A stretch of 64,000 nucleotides of DNA from Oscillibacter sp. Lineage in GTDB: Bacteria; Bacillota; Clostridia; Oscillospirales; Oscillospiraceae. Made by a program: the position numbers and the translations under genes. This document shows, piece by piece, positions 8,449 through 16,132 of the stretch; the first letter of the stretch is position 1; the number at the start of each line of letters is the position of its first letter. The notes beneath the pieces are model-generated. The model was given only the letters and a program-made list of their open reading frames with translations. It was not told where the DNA came from and ran no database searches. Where the stretch lies: NCBI GenBank assembly GCA_017526785.1, contig JAFXQV010000018.1, positions 1-64,000 on the forward strand, in the 5' to 3' direction.

Positions 8449-8478
8449 GGGGAAATTTTACGGATTCAGGGCAAAGTT

Positions 8479-8508
8479 CGCCCCCTGTCACATAGCGACA
8501 GAGGGGCG
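8479..8508 (-). terminator. Hairpin after the XRE gene
   Basis: Stem CGCCCC-CTGTC/GACAG-GGGGCG with an 8-nt loop, downstream of the XRE gene on the minus strand. The downstream T-tract is weak, so termination is likely but not certain. Confidence 0.55.
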
Positions 8509-8522
8509 CAAGGACATTTTTG

Positions 8523-8804
8523 TTACGCTATCGGCTGGAAGTCCAGACGCAGTGTCATTCCCAAGCCTGCCGCCAGACGCTTTAAGTCTGTCAAAGTCGG
8601 GTTGGCGGCTCCCTCCTCCAGACGCGCGATTTCCGCAGAGGAAATACCAGTCACTTCCGAAAGCTGTTCCTCACTGAAATTCCGCGCCTCCCGGCCTTCG
8701 ATAATCGCCCGGATAATCTGAAATTCCGGTTCCAGCGCGTCCCATTCGGCCTTAAATGCCGGGTTTTTCATTGCTTCCGCGAGATATTCATCTAAAGTCA
8801 ACAT
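8523..8804 (-). CDS. XRE-type helix-turn-helix protein, HigA/antitoxin-like
   Basis: A small DNA-binding protein of 93 residues from the ATG at 8804 (a GTG/ATG seven codons earlier is possible). The N-terminal half (LTLDEYLAEAMKNPAFKAEWDALEPEFQIIRAIIEGR) matches HigA-like antitoxins that pair with RelE/HigB toxins. The C-terminal half is a cro/C1 HTH (SEEQLSEVTGISSAEIARLEEG). No toxin gene flanks it on either side, so it appears solitary: either an orphan regulator or an antitoxin that lost its partner. Confidence 0.85.
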   Translation of the reverse strand: MLTLDEYLAEAMKNPAFKAEWDALEPEFQIIRAIIEGREARNFSEEQLSEVTGISSAEIARLEEGAANPTLTDLKRLAAGLGMTLRLDFQPIA

Positions 8805-8891
8805 TTCCCTCTGCTCTCCCTTCACTCGTAGTCTGCTTTGGACGGCGTTTTTTGAAAATCCCTCCCCCGCGCAAACGGGAGAGGGCGTAAC

Positions 8892-10091
8892 TTAGGCCGG
8901 GAAACTGACCGGATTGCCAATCATGGTCATGTCAGCGAACGAGTTGACCGCGAACGCCTTTAACTGGGCGATTTTCCCGCCGGAGTTGTCCACGGGAAGC
9001 GTAATTTTCACCGTTGCGCCCGTGGGTTCCTCGACTGTGGCGTACATCAGGCCTTGATATTGTCCGCTTTCGGTATAGGACGCAAGCAAGATAATCGGCG
9101 TCGCGCCGGAAGCGCGATTTGTAATGGAGACCGTTGCAAGGAAAGAGCCTGTCGGAATAGCCGTCAGCGTTTTTCCGTCCGTGTCGGAGACAGACAAAGC
9201 ATTAATCCGGTATGTGGCTTCAACGGACGTGTCAAAGTGGATATTCGCACTGTCAAGCACCGTATTTCCCCCGTCCACGCTGATTTCCTTCCACATGCTT
9301 TCTGAGCCGTTGAAATAAACATCTTTCAGGGCAGAACAACCGGAAAACGCGTTCTCCTCCATAATCAATACGCTGTCAGGAATTGTGATTTCTGTCAGTG
9401 CAGGGCAATTCTGAAATGTACGTGTTTTAACAACAGGAATCTCTCCCAGAATGGTTACGTTTTTCAGTTTTTCACAACTTTGAAACGCGCTTGCGCTGAC
9501 ATATTCTACGCTTTTCGGAAGCACCACACTCGTCAGTCGGTTACATTTATAGAATGCACCTTCCCCGATACTGGTTACTCTGTCGGGCATGGTAAAATTG
9601 AGCAAATTTGAACAGTTATTGAATACATGGGCTTCGATACTTGCGATACCATTGGGAAATGTGATTTTTGTCAGACTGGTACACCGTTGGAATGCGGCTT
9701 CTTTAATTTGAACAAGGCTATCTGGCAGAGTAACCTTTGCCAAATTCTCAAGGCCTAAAAAGGCATTAGTGCCAATACAGGTTATCCCGTTGCTGATTGT
9801 GAGTGATGTAATTAGGTTGAGGCTTCTGTTCATGCCGTCGTGGTCTCCATACCACGGAGCAGTGGAGCGGCTATGTTCCCATTCACTCCATAGAAGGCTT
9901 CGCCCATAATCACGAATTGCGCCAGTTCCGGTGATTGACAAATTGCCCTTACTATCCAGCGTCCACTGTACGCTACTGCCGTTTGCGCCACATTCGCCTT
10001 TGGCTACAACGTCGTCTGCCTGTGCGTACACCGCCAGCCAAGCCGCCAGCATACAGCACACCAGAATTATAGGTAACAGTCTTTTCTTCAT
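8892..10091 (-). CDS. Secreted BspA-like protein with LRR_5 repeats
   Basis: A 399-residue exported protein starting MKKRLLPIILVCCMLAAW at the ATG at 10091, behind AAAGGGG. After the signal peptide comes a GTGAIRDYG region. Then follow about seven LRR_5 repeats (pattern IGxxAFxxCxxLTxxxxPxSVxxI, residues about 105-265). A C-terminal Ig-like beta domain (about 290-399) is similar in style to the tail of the DUF285 protein at 3444-5546. No cell-wall anchor is seen. The family is often surface-exposed in gut Clostridia. Confidence 0.9.
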   Translation of the reverse strand: MKKRLLPIILVCCMLAAWLAVYAQADDVVAKGECGANGSSVQWTLDSKGNLSITGTGAIRDYGRSLLWSEWEHSRSTAPWYGDHDGMNRSLNLITSLTISNGITCIGTNAFLGLENLAKVTLPDSLVQIKEAAFQRCTSLTKITFPNGIASIEAHVFNNCSNLLNFTMPDRVTSIGEGAFYKCNRLTSVVLPKSVEYVSASAFQSCEKLKNVTILGEIPVVKTRTFQNCPALTEITIPDSVLIMEENAFSGCSALKDVYFNGSESMWKEISVDGGNTVLDSANIHFDTSVEATYRINALSVSDTDGKTLTAIPTGSFLATVSITNRASGATPIILLASYTESGQYQGLMYATVEEPTGATVKITLPVDNSGGKIAQLKAFAVNSFADMTMIGNPVSFPA

Positions 10092-10197
10092 AGCAACCCC
10101 TTTCACATCGAAAGTCGAACGTGTCCGACAGCCGGGGGCATAGAACGACGGACAAGGCCGCCGTTCCGCCTTTCCGGTCTGCCGGAAACACAATAAC

Positions 10198-10222
10198 GGC
10201 GTTGAGTACCATACTCAACGCC
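10198..10222 (-). terminator. Perfect 11-bp hairpin, possible terminator
   Basis: Stem GGCGTTGAGTA/TACTCAACGCC with loop CCA. On the minus strand it is followed by GTTATTGTGTTT. It would end a transcript started at the minus promoter near 10434-10462, before the LRR gene. Confidence 0.5.
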
Positions 10223-10273
10223 GCCTTTATACAGGCATACCACATTGACCCTATTTTTCCCCGCAATCCGTCC

Positions 10274-10303
10274 TTGATAAAAAATCGGGCGTACGGGTAT
10301 AAT
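10274..10303 (+). promoter_or_regulatory. Sigma-A-like promoter facing right
   Basis: TTGATA, 18-bp spacer, TATAAT on the plus strand. There is no protein-coding gene downstream on this strand before 13592, so it may transcribe a non-coding RNA through 10310-10427. Confidence 0.6.
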
Positions 10304-10309
10304 AAGGCT

Positions 10310-10427
10310 TACGCGGTGCGATTTATCATATAAATACAACAAATCGCTGGGTTGAGTGGGGGTACACTCGACGCAGGGTCGTTTGGGTCTCGCGCACCCG
10401 GCGACCTGCCGCCTTTACTGTGTCTCC
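10310..10427. ncRNA. Candidate structured RNA between convergent promoters
   Basis: This part of the 437-bp gene-free stretch 10092-10528 contains three hairpins in series. They are GCGATTT/AAATCGC (10318-10347), GAGTG/CACTC (10354-10369) and a long arm GCAGG-TCG/CGACCTGC enclosing GGGT/ACCC (10373-10409). Sigma-A promoters face inward from both sides (10274-10303 plus; 10434-10462 minus). I do not recognise it as 6S, SRP, RNase P, tmRNA, T-box or a known riboswitch. The strand is undecided, and it carries no convincing ORF. Confidence 0.4.
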
Positions 10428-10433
10428 ATCGTC

Positions 10434-10462
10434 ACTATACCACATCCGTAGACAGAATGCAA
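10434..10462 (-). promoter_or_regulatory. Strong sigma-A promoter facing left
   Basis: TTGCAT, 17-bp spacer, TATAGT on the minus strand. The next coding start on this strand is the LRR gene at 10091, giving either a leader of about 335 nt or a separate RNA ending at the hairpin 10198-10222. Confidence 0.75.
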
Positions 10463-10486
10463 GCGTTTTTTTGGAAAAAAGTTGCA

Positions 10487-10520
10487 CGCCACCCTTTCCC
10501 GTTATCGGGGCAGGGTGGCG
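10487..10520 (-). terminator. Terminator of the amidase gene
   Basis: Stem CGCCACCCT/AGGGTGGCG, followed on the minus strand by TGCAACTTTTTTCC, directly after the amidase stop. Confidence 0.75.
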
Positions 10521-10528
10521 CGTTGCCG

Positions 10529-11272
10529 TCACTCGCGGTCGATATACGCAGCGGCGGCATATCCGGCGTAGTCGCGCCAGTGGACGACGTACCAGCCGTC
10601 CCACTCGCCGTACACGTCGACCCGCGCCCCGTTGGGGAGGTCGGCGAGAATCGGCGCGGCGGAATCGGGGCGTTCGCGGAGGTTCAGCGTGCCGTAGTTG
10701 AGGCGCACCACGGCGGGGAACGGTTCCACGGGCTGAATAAAAGGCACGTCAAAGTATTCAGTCAAGGCACGCGCCAGCGCGGCGGCGATTTCTTCGCGGT
10801 TGTTCTCAATCCAGCGGGCGTCGTCGTAGTTGTCGTGATATCCGATTTCGGCGAGTACGGAGGGGGCGCTTGGGCGTCGGACTTCGCCCAGAGAGGTCGT
10901 CGGGCGCGTGGTGACGAGTTCGGGCAGGGGGTAAATGGCGCGGAGTTCGTCGGCGATGAGTTCAGCGGCGCGGAATCCCTTTGCGCTTCCGGGGTAGTAG
11001 AACACGATAATTCCGCGCAGACGCCCGGCTGTGGCCTCCGGGGACGCGTTCGAGTGCAGGGCGAGATAGAAGTCATAGTTACTGGAATTGCCCCGCCGGA
11101 TAGCGTCGGCGGCGGTGCCGTCGGGGTCGTTGCGGCCGTACCGAATGGCATTGGCGTCGAGATACGGAATCAGGGCGTCCGTCAAAAGGTTCATCTGGTA
11201 TTCCTCGGAGCCGCTTCCGGTTACGTACGGGTTCCAGTCCTGCGTGGACGGGCTGAGAAAGACAGTCGGCAT
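10529..11272 (-). CDS. N-acetylmuramoyl-L-alanine amidase with SH3-like domain
   Basis: A 247-residue Amidase_3-type peptidoglycan hydrolase without signal peptide. Zinc/catalytic residues are recognisable as Glu23/24 (GSEEYQMNL), His73 (YLALHSNA) and Glu142 (VLAEIGYHDN). The usual first ligand motif GHGG is replaced by FLSPSTQ, a variant known in clostridial amidases. Residues about 188-247 form a bacterial SH3 domain (NYGTLNLRERPDSAAPILADLP). It follows ttcA after 53 bp and its Shine-Dalgarno is inside a perfect hairpin. With no secretion signal it may act in mother-cell lysis or be exported unconventionally. Confidence 0.88.
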   Translation of the reverse strand: MPTVFLSPSTQDWNPYVTGSGSEEYQMNLLTDALIPYLDANAIRYGRNDPDGTAADAIRRGNSSNYDFYLALHSNASPEATAGRLRGIIVFYYPGSAKGFRAAELIADELRAIYPLPELVTTRPTTSLGEVRRPSAPSVLAEIGYHDNYDDARWIENNREEIAAALARALTEYFDVPFIQPVEPFPAVVRLNYGTLNLRERPDSAAPILADLPNGARVDVYGEWDGWYVVHWRDYAGYAAAAYIDRE

Positions 11273-11279
11273 GAAATAT

Positions 11280-11320
11280 CACTCCTTTTCCCATGCTATG
11301 CGGCGGCGGGAAAAGGAGTG
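11280..11320 (-). promoter_or_regulatory. 13-bp hairpin sequestering the amidase ribosome-binding site
   Basis: On the minus strand CACTCCTTTTCCC (11320-11308) pairs perfectly with GGGAAAAGGAGTG (11292-11280), leaving a 15-nt loop. The AAGGAG Shine-Dalgarno of the amidase (11287-11282) lies in the 3' arm, seven to ten bases from its ATG. The ttcA stop at 11326 is only five bases before the 5' arm, so ribosomes finishing ttcA would melt the stem. Confidence 0.7.
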
Positions 11321-11325
11321 AAGCG

Positions 11326-12168
11326 TTATTCGTCGTAGAAGTCCAGAAACGAATAGGCGTTGCCGTGGCGCTTGAAGCCGGGGAAGGTGTCGAGCTGTAC
11401 GCCGTGAATGGCGCGGAACACGCTCTTTTCAATGTTGGGGTTGTCGCGTTTGAGGGTGCGGATAAGCGCCTTGATTTCCTGCCGCTTGCTCTCGCCGATA
11501 CCGTCCGGGGCGGCGTCGCGGGCTTCGGTGAAGCGGCAGGCGCATTGCAGGAAACGCAAGTTGTTATAGTTCTTCCACGCTATGATGGCGTCCTCGTGGA
11601 CGCAGTAGAGGGGGCGGATGAGTTCCATGCCGGGGAAGTTCTGACTGTGCAGTTTCGGGGGCATGGCCTGAAGCTGCGCGCCGTAGAAGAGGCCTAACAG
11701 CGTGGTCTCGATAACGTCGGACATATGGTGGCCGAGGGCGATTTTGTTACAGCCCATGTCGCGGGCTTTCTCGTAGAGGAAGCCGCGCCGCATGCGGGCG
11801 CAGAGGTAGCAGGGATTCTTTTCCGCCCGGAAAGCGACATCGAAAATGTCGTTGGAAAAAATCGTGATGGGAATGCCCAATAATTCGGCGTTTTCGCGAA
11901 TGAGTTGGAGGTTTTCGGGGCGGTAGCCGGGATTCATGACCAGAAAGGACAGGTCAAACGGGCGTTCGGTGTGGCGCTGTAACTCCTGCATGAGCTTGGC
12001 CAGCACGGCGGAATCCTTGCCGCCGGACAGGCAGACGGCGATTCTGTCCCCCGGCGAGACAAGTTCGTAGCGCTTGACGGCGGCTATGAACGGCTTCCAG
12101 AGCGTCTTCCGGTACGTGGTAATCAAAGCGCGTTCGGCGGTTTCGCGGGGCGTGAGCGTCTTTGGCAC
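11326..12168 (-). CDS. TtcA-like tRNA thiolation enzyme
   Basis: A 280-residue PP-loop ATPase of the TtcA family (tRNA 2-thiocytidine biosynthesis-like). The P-loop is AVCLSGGKDSAVLA and a CxxC site follows in NPCYLCARMRRG. A conserved ALGHHMSDVIETTLLGLFYGAQ helix and a further CAC near residue 220 could provide iron-sulfur or thiolation cysteines. No ATG fits the family N-terminus. A GTG at 12168, five bases after the ruvX stop, gives the expected short lead into ALITTYRKTLWKPF. The exact tRNA substrate is not shown. Confidence 0.85.
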   Translation of the reverse strand: MPKTLTPRETAERALITTYRKTLWKPFIAAVKRYELVSPGDRIAVCLSGGKDSAVLAKLMQELQRHTERPFDLSFLVMNPGYRPENLQLIRENAELLGIPITIFSNDIFDVAFRAEKNPCYLCARMRRGFLYEKARDMGCNKIALGHHMSDVIETTLLGLFYGAQLQAMPPKLHSQNFPGMELIRPLYCVHEDAIIAWKNYNNLRFLQCACRFTEARDAAPDGIGESKRQEIKALIRTLKRDNPNIEKSVFRAIHGVQLDTFPGFKRHGNAYSFLDFYDE

Positions 12169-12172
12169 GGCG

Positions 12173-12607
12173 TCACGCTTTCCCGGACTGCGCCTGTCCG
12201 CGTTCCCACGACAAATAGCCGTCCAAAATGAGCGCGGCGGCGACGGCGTCCACGACGTTTTTGTGCTTTTTACTGTTGCGGCCGTTGGCGCGTAGAATCT
12301 GGTGGGCGTCAATGGTGGTACGGCGCTCGTCCCAGAGCGCCACGGGAAGCCCGGTTTCGGCGCGGAGACGTTCGGCGAACGCCTCCGCCTTTTCGGCGCG
12401 GGAGCCTCTGGAGCCGTCCATGTTGACGGGGTGGCCGAGGACGAGTTTCCCGACGCCGTACTCCGCCGCGACGGCCGCGATACGGGCTATCACGTCCTCC
12501 GGGCGGTAGGCGCGTACGGTCTCCGTATGTCCGGCGAGCAGTCCGGTGGGGTCGGAGACGGCCAGCCCCGTGCGGGCGTCGCCGTAGTCGATGGCGCAGA
12601 CACGCAT
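12173..12607 (-). CDS. ruvX: Holliday junction resolvase-like RuvX/YqgF
   Basis: A 144-residue RNase H-fold nuclease of the YqgF family (pre-16S rRNA processing/Holliday junction resolvase). Diagnostic residues are the N-terminal AIDYGDARTGLAVSD, the GHPVNMDG block, DERRTT and the C-terminal DAVAAALIL with catalytic Asp. It is the middle gene of apt-ruvX-ttcA with a three-base gap from apt. Confidence 0.95.
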   Translation of the reverse strand: MRVCAIDYGDARTGLAVSDPTGLLAGHTETVRAYRPEDVIARIAAVAAEYGVGKLVLGHPVNMDGSRGSRAEKAEAFAERLRAETGLPVALWDERRTTIDAHQILRANGRNSKKHKNVVDAVAAALILDGYLSWERGQAQSGKA

Positions 12608-12610
12608 GGG

Positions 12611-13171
12611 TTACGCCTTCACGGTGCCGTCGGCGTTGAACAGCGGCAACGGCGCGAGATAGCGGATGTCGGGGCGGTTTTTGGAGTCGCCCTCCGCGAG
12701 TACGGCGATTTTCCCGGCGACGGTGCCGCCGGCCTTTTGAATGAGTTCCTCCATGGCGCGCAGGGAGCCGCCCGTGGAAATCACGTCGTCGACGATGAGG
12801 AGCCGCTTCCCGCGAATGAGCGCCACGTCGTCCTGTCCGAGATAGAGCCGCTGGGGGTTCGCGGTCGTGATGGACTTGTCCTCCACGTAAATTGGGTCGG
12901 GCATGTAGGCCTTTTTCCCCTTGCGGGCGATGAAATACTTTTCCGCGCCGGACTGCCGCGCCATTTCGTGGATGAGGGGAATACTTTTCGCCTCCGCCGT
13001 GAAAAGGTAGTCGTACTCCGAGGCGGGAACCAGTTTCAGCAGTTCCCGGGCGCAGGCCACGGTGATTTCCGCGTCCCCGAAGCAGATGAACGCGGCGATA
13101 TACAGGTCATCCGTGACTTTGCAGAGGGGCAGTTCCCGCGTAAGTCCCGCGATATTCATGGAGTATGTCAT
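12611..13171 (-). CDS. Adenine phosphoribosyltransferase-like protein
   Basis: A 186-residue type I phosphoribosyltransferase, probably of the Apt group. It makes a nucleotide from a purine base and PRPP. The PRPP-binding loop is LLIVDDVISTGGS and the upstream region has YLFTAEAKSIPLIHEMAR, as in Apt/Xpt. Base specificity cannot be read from sequence with certainty. It is the first gene of the operon, with AGGAGG nine bases from the ATG. Confidence 0.85.
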   Translation of the reverse strand: MTYSMNIAGLTRELPLCKVTDDLYIAAFICFGDAEITVACARELLKLVPASEYDYLFTAEAKSIPLIHEMARQSGAEKYFIARKGKKAYMPDPIYVEDKSITTANPQRLYLGQDDVALIRGKRLLIVDDVISTGGSLRAMEELIQKAGGTVAGKIAVLAEGDSKNRPDIRYLAPLPLFNADGTVKA

Positions 13172-13224
13172 GGCATCGTTCCTCCTGTGTGGTGTCGGAT
13201 TCGGGCTGACGGCCGTTTTGCAAC

Positions 13225-13252
13225 ATTATAGCGTATCTGCGGGAAAAGTCAA
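13225..13252 (-). promoter_or_regulatory. Sigma-A promoter of apt-ruvX-ttcA
   Basis: TTGACT, 16-bp spacer, TATAAT on the minus strand, about 55 bp upstream of apt. Confidence 0.82.
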
Positions 13253-13416
13253 CGCTTCCGGGCAGGCGGCGGGGGACTTCTACGCGGGTACGGCAGGCCG
13301 GGGCGGAGGCGTCATTTTCGGCGCGTTTCTGCGGGGGCTTCTCCGACGGCACCCGGCACGACTGATGTTTTTACTGAAAATTTAACATATTTGTAAAAGT
13401 TTCCCACGAAAACCCC

Positions 13417-13445
13417 TTGCAATTCCCAATGGGATTTGCTATTAT
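13417..13445 (+). promoter_or_regulatory. Sigma-A promoter of the S-layer gene
   Basis: TTGCAA, 17-bp spacer, TATTAT. It gives a 5' leader of about 140 nt before the AGGAGA ribosome-binding site at about 13578. Long leaders are common on abundant S-layer mRNAs. The rest of the 420-bp gap 13172-13591 shows only this promoter and the apt promoter. Confidence 0.82.
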
Positions 13446-13591
13446 GAAATGCGAGATTGCGGGACATTGTGTCCACTTCCATGCACTCACGCCGAAACCG
13501 TAAAATGTCCGCCGGAGGGACTTGCAAAAGAGGGGTGTCTCGGAACGCGGCCATTCCCGGCCACGGCAATTCTTGAAAAGGAGAATGACCA

Positions 13592-16051
13592 ATGAAAAAA
13601 ATCCTTTCCTTGGCTCTTGCGCTGGTCATGACGGTGTCTCTCTTCACCTTCGCCCCCGCCAGCGCGAGCGCCGCCTTTACGGACAGCGGCAGCATTACCT
13701 ATAAGGAAGCCGTTGATGTCATTTATTCCCTTGAAATCATGGGCGGCTATTCCGACGGCAGTTTCCGTCCCAACGGCCCCCTGACGCGCGGCGCGGCCGC
13801 CAAAATCATCTGCAACATGATGCTGACGCCGCAAATCGCCGGAAATATGTCCAACGATACCGGGACGAAATTCAAGGACGTTCCCAAAGGCCACGTTTTC
13901 GCGGGTTACATCGCGTGGTGTGTGCAGGAGGGCATTGTCTCGGGCTACTCCGACGGCACCTTCCACCCCGGCGACTCCCTGACCGCCCAAGCGTTCCTGA
14001 AAATGCTCCTCTGCGCCCTCGGCTACGACGCCACCATTGAGCATTACACCGGAAGCGGCTGGTCGAACAACGTCATTAACCAGTCCCTGATGATTGGCCT
14101 GAACAACGGCCTTGCCAACACGCTGAACGGCCCGGCCATGGTCAACCGTCAAGACGCGTGCCTGTTCGCGTTCAACACGCTGAAATCCGACCTCGTGGAG
14201 TACACCGGGAACCGGAACAACCGCGCCGTCAGAACCACCACCGCCGAAAGAGGCACGTACATCACCGCCGAAGCCGCCTCTCCCTATACGCTCCAGTTCG
14301 CCGAGCAGTATTTCAGCGACCTGAAGCAAGCCGCCAACACTACGGACGCTTTCGGCTGTCCCGCGACCAAGTGGACGCTGAAAAACTCCGACGTGGGAAC
14401 GTATCTGGCCACCGTGGACAAGGTCTACTATAACGAGGATGTCACCGCCGGGCAGGTCTACAACGACCTTGGGCTGACGGCCTCCGCCCCGCTGACCTTC
14501 TACGTCAACGGCGTGGATGTCACGAAATCCGGTTCCACCATCAGCAAGAACGACCAAACCAAACTCAGCGCCCTGATTACCACGGCCAACACCATTGGCA
14601 ACGGCGTCGAAGTCCGCGCCTTCCGTACGGACAGCGGCAGTACGCCCTCCGTCGTACTCAGCGCGGTAGTATACTATCCCGGCACGGTCGCCTCTGTGCG
14701 GAGCGCCACGGAGACCAGAGGCCGCTATATCACCATTAACGGCGTCGGCGACACACGCGCCCCCTCCGCGCTGTCCGCCACCAATAACCAGTTCGAGACC
14801 GAGGACTTTGAGACGGGCGACATCGTGGCCTACACCTTCTCCGCCATGCCCGGCAAGACGGGCATTCAGTCCGTGGAACTGCTCGACAACGAGAGCGGCG
14901 CGCTGACCCGCGTCAACACGGCCACCGGCCTTGTACTCGACGGCAACACATACGAAAACGCCCTGAACATCGTATACGGCAACGCCGAGGGGACGGAAAA
15001 CGCGCTGGCCATCAGCAATAACTACAATATCTACCTGTTCACGCTCGACGGAAAAGAAATGGTCATGTGGGTCGAGAACGTGCAGGCCTCCGCCAACAGC
15101 TACGCGTGGGTCAAGAACCTGAGCAACGGCCGTCAGGACTTCGACTACGCGCAGGCCAAACTCGTGTTCTCCAACGGCTCCGAGCAGGCCGTGTCCCTGA
15201 GTACCTACGTCGTCGACGACGTGGACGCACTCAACCACCACGTAGTCACCTACTCCGTCGACAGCAACGACCGCTACACCCTCAAGCCCCTTGAAACGAC
15301 CTCCGGCGCGCTGACCGTGAAGAACCGCAACGCCGCGGGCTTGCCCGAGGGCATCGTGGCCGACAACGACACGACCTTTATCGTGGAGGACAGCGCCTCC
15401 AAGACCTACAAGGTCTACAGCGGCATGCGCAACACGCCCAACATCAAGACCGATAACGCCTACGTCTACTCCGCCAACGGAAGCGCGGTCATGGTCTTTG
15501 TGTCCAACGCGACGATTACCACCAGCAAGGGCGACGTAATCTTCATCGCGGCGAACTCCGCCACGAACCCCGTACGCGCCAAGTCCACCTACCGCACGTT
15601 CAACGCCGTTGTGGGCGGGCAGATTACCAAGGTCAACGTCTTGGTGGACAGCGTTCTGGGCAACGACGGCGAAAATCCGAAGTCCGGCGCGCAGTTCACC
15701 GTCAGCAATGACAGCGTGAAACCCGCTCCCGAAAGCAGCGTCATTCTGGACAATACCGAGTACAACGCCGATGAGCTGATTATCGGCGGCACCTACAACA
15801 ACGCCAATGTCACGGTTGGACGCGTACAGGGTCTGGCCGCTCCGTCTAACGGAGCTATCCGTCTGGGCGGCTCCAAGGGCGCTCTCATGGATTTGAGCAA
15901 CTCCGTCAACGTCTACTCCGTCAGCACTAGCGGCCTTATCAGCAAAATCAACCTGAGCAATGTAAAGGCCGACAGCGAGGCGTGGGTCTACTACACGCTC
16001 GACAACAAGGACATTACCAACCTGTTCATTCTCCGCGTGGAAGCGAAATAA
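13592..16051 (+). CDS. S-layer protein with SLH domains
   Basis: An 819-residue exported surface protein. The signal peptide (MKKILSLALALVMTVSLF to about residue 28) is followed by SLH repeats at about 30-75 (GGYSDGSFRPNGPLTRG), 92-140 (SGYSDGTFHPGDSLTAQ) and a diverged third repeat to about 195. These bind secondary cell-wall polymer. The remaining 620 residues are Thr/Asn/Ser-rich beta-type sequence without recognised enzyme motifs. Its own promoter, long leader and strong terminator suggest a highly expressed, monocistronic S-layer gene. Confidence 0.92.
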   Translation: MKKILSLALALVMTVSLFTFAPASASAAFTDSGSITYKEAVDVIYSLEIMGGYSDGSFRPNGPLTRGAAAKIICNMMLTPQIAGNMSNDTGTKFKDVPKGHVFAGYIAWCVQEGIVSGYSDGTFHPGDSLTAQAFLKMLLCALGYDATIEHYTGSGWSNNVINQSLMIGLNNGLANTLNGPAMVNRQDACLFAFNTLKSDLVEYTGNRNNRAVRTTTAERGTYITAEAASPYTLQFAEQYFSDLKQAANTTDAFGCPATKWTLKNSDVGTYLATVDKVYYNEDVTAGQVYNDLGLTASAPLTFYVNGVDVTKSGSTISKNDQTKLSALITTANTIGNGVEVRAFRTDSGSTPSVVLSAVVYYPGTVASVRSATETRGRYITINGVGDTRAPSALSATNNQFETEDFETGDIVAYTFSAMPGKTGIQSVELLDNESGALTRVNTATGLVLDGNTYENALNIVYGNAEGTENALAISNNYNIYLFTLDGKEMVMWVENVQASANSYAWVKNLSNGRQDFDYAQAKLVFSNGSEQAVSLSTYVVDDVDALNHHVVTYSVDSNDRYTLKPLETTSGALTVKNRNAAGLPEGIVADNDTTFIVEDSASKTYKVYSGMRNTPNIKTDNAYVYSANGSAVMVFVSNATITTSKGDVIFIAANSATNPVRAKSTYRTFNAVVGGQITKVNVLVDSVLGNDGENPKSGAQFTVSNDSVKPAPESSVILDNTEYNADELIIGGTYNNANVTVGRVQGLAAPSNGAIRLGGSKGALMDLSNSVNVYSVSTSGLISKINLSNVKADSEAWVYYTLDNKDITNLFILRVEAK

Positions 16052-16064
16052 GGGACTGTCAAGC

Positions 16065-16098
16065 GCCCCTCTCCCGGTTTCGGGGGAGGGGCTATTTG
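16065..16098 (+). terminator. Terminator of the S-layer gene
   Basis: 12-bp stem GCCCCTCTCCCG/CGGGGGAGGGGC with loop GTTT, followed by TATTTGTTG. Confidence 0.85.
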
Positions 16099-16132
16099 TT
16101 GTCAAAATGGGGGCATTTTCATATACTGTTCG

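Noticed and set aside
10310..10427. 6S RNA, SRP RNA or T-box in the convergent-promoter region
   Set aside because: No closing stem with a central bubble (6S), no SRP GGAA domain and no T-box AGGGTGG motif on either strand.
10529..11272. Amidase as evidence of a prophage endolysin
   Set aside because: No holin, tail or other phage gene is nearby, and it belongs to an operon with ttcA, ruvX and apt.
13487..16105. 872-residue open frame antisense to the S-layer gene
   Set aside because: It shadows the real SLH gene: GC-rich codon use leaves few stops on the opposite strand, and the translation is His/Val/Gly-rich with no domain, signal or sensible ribosome site.
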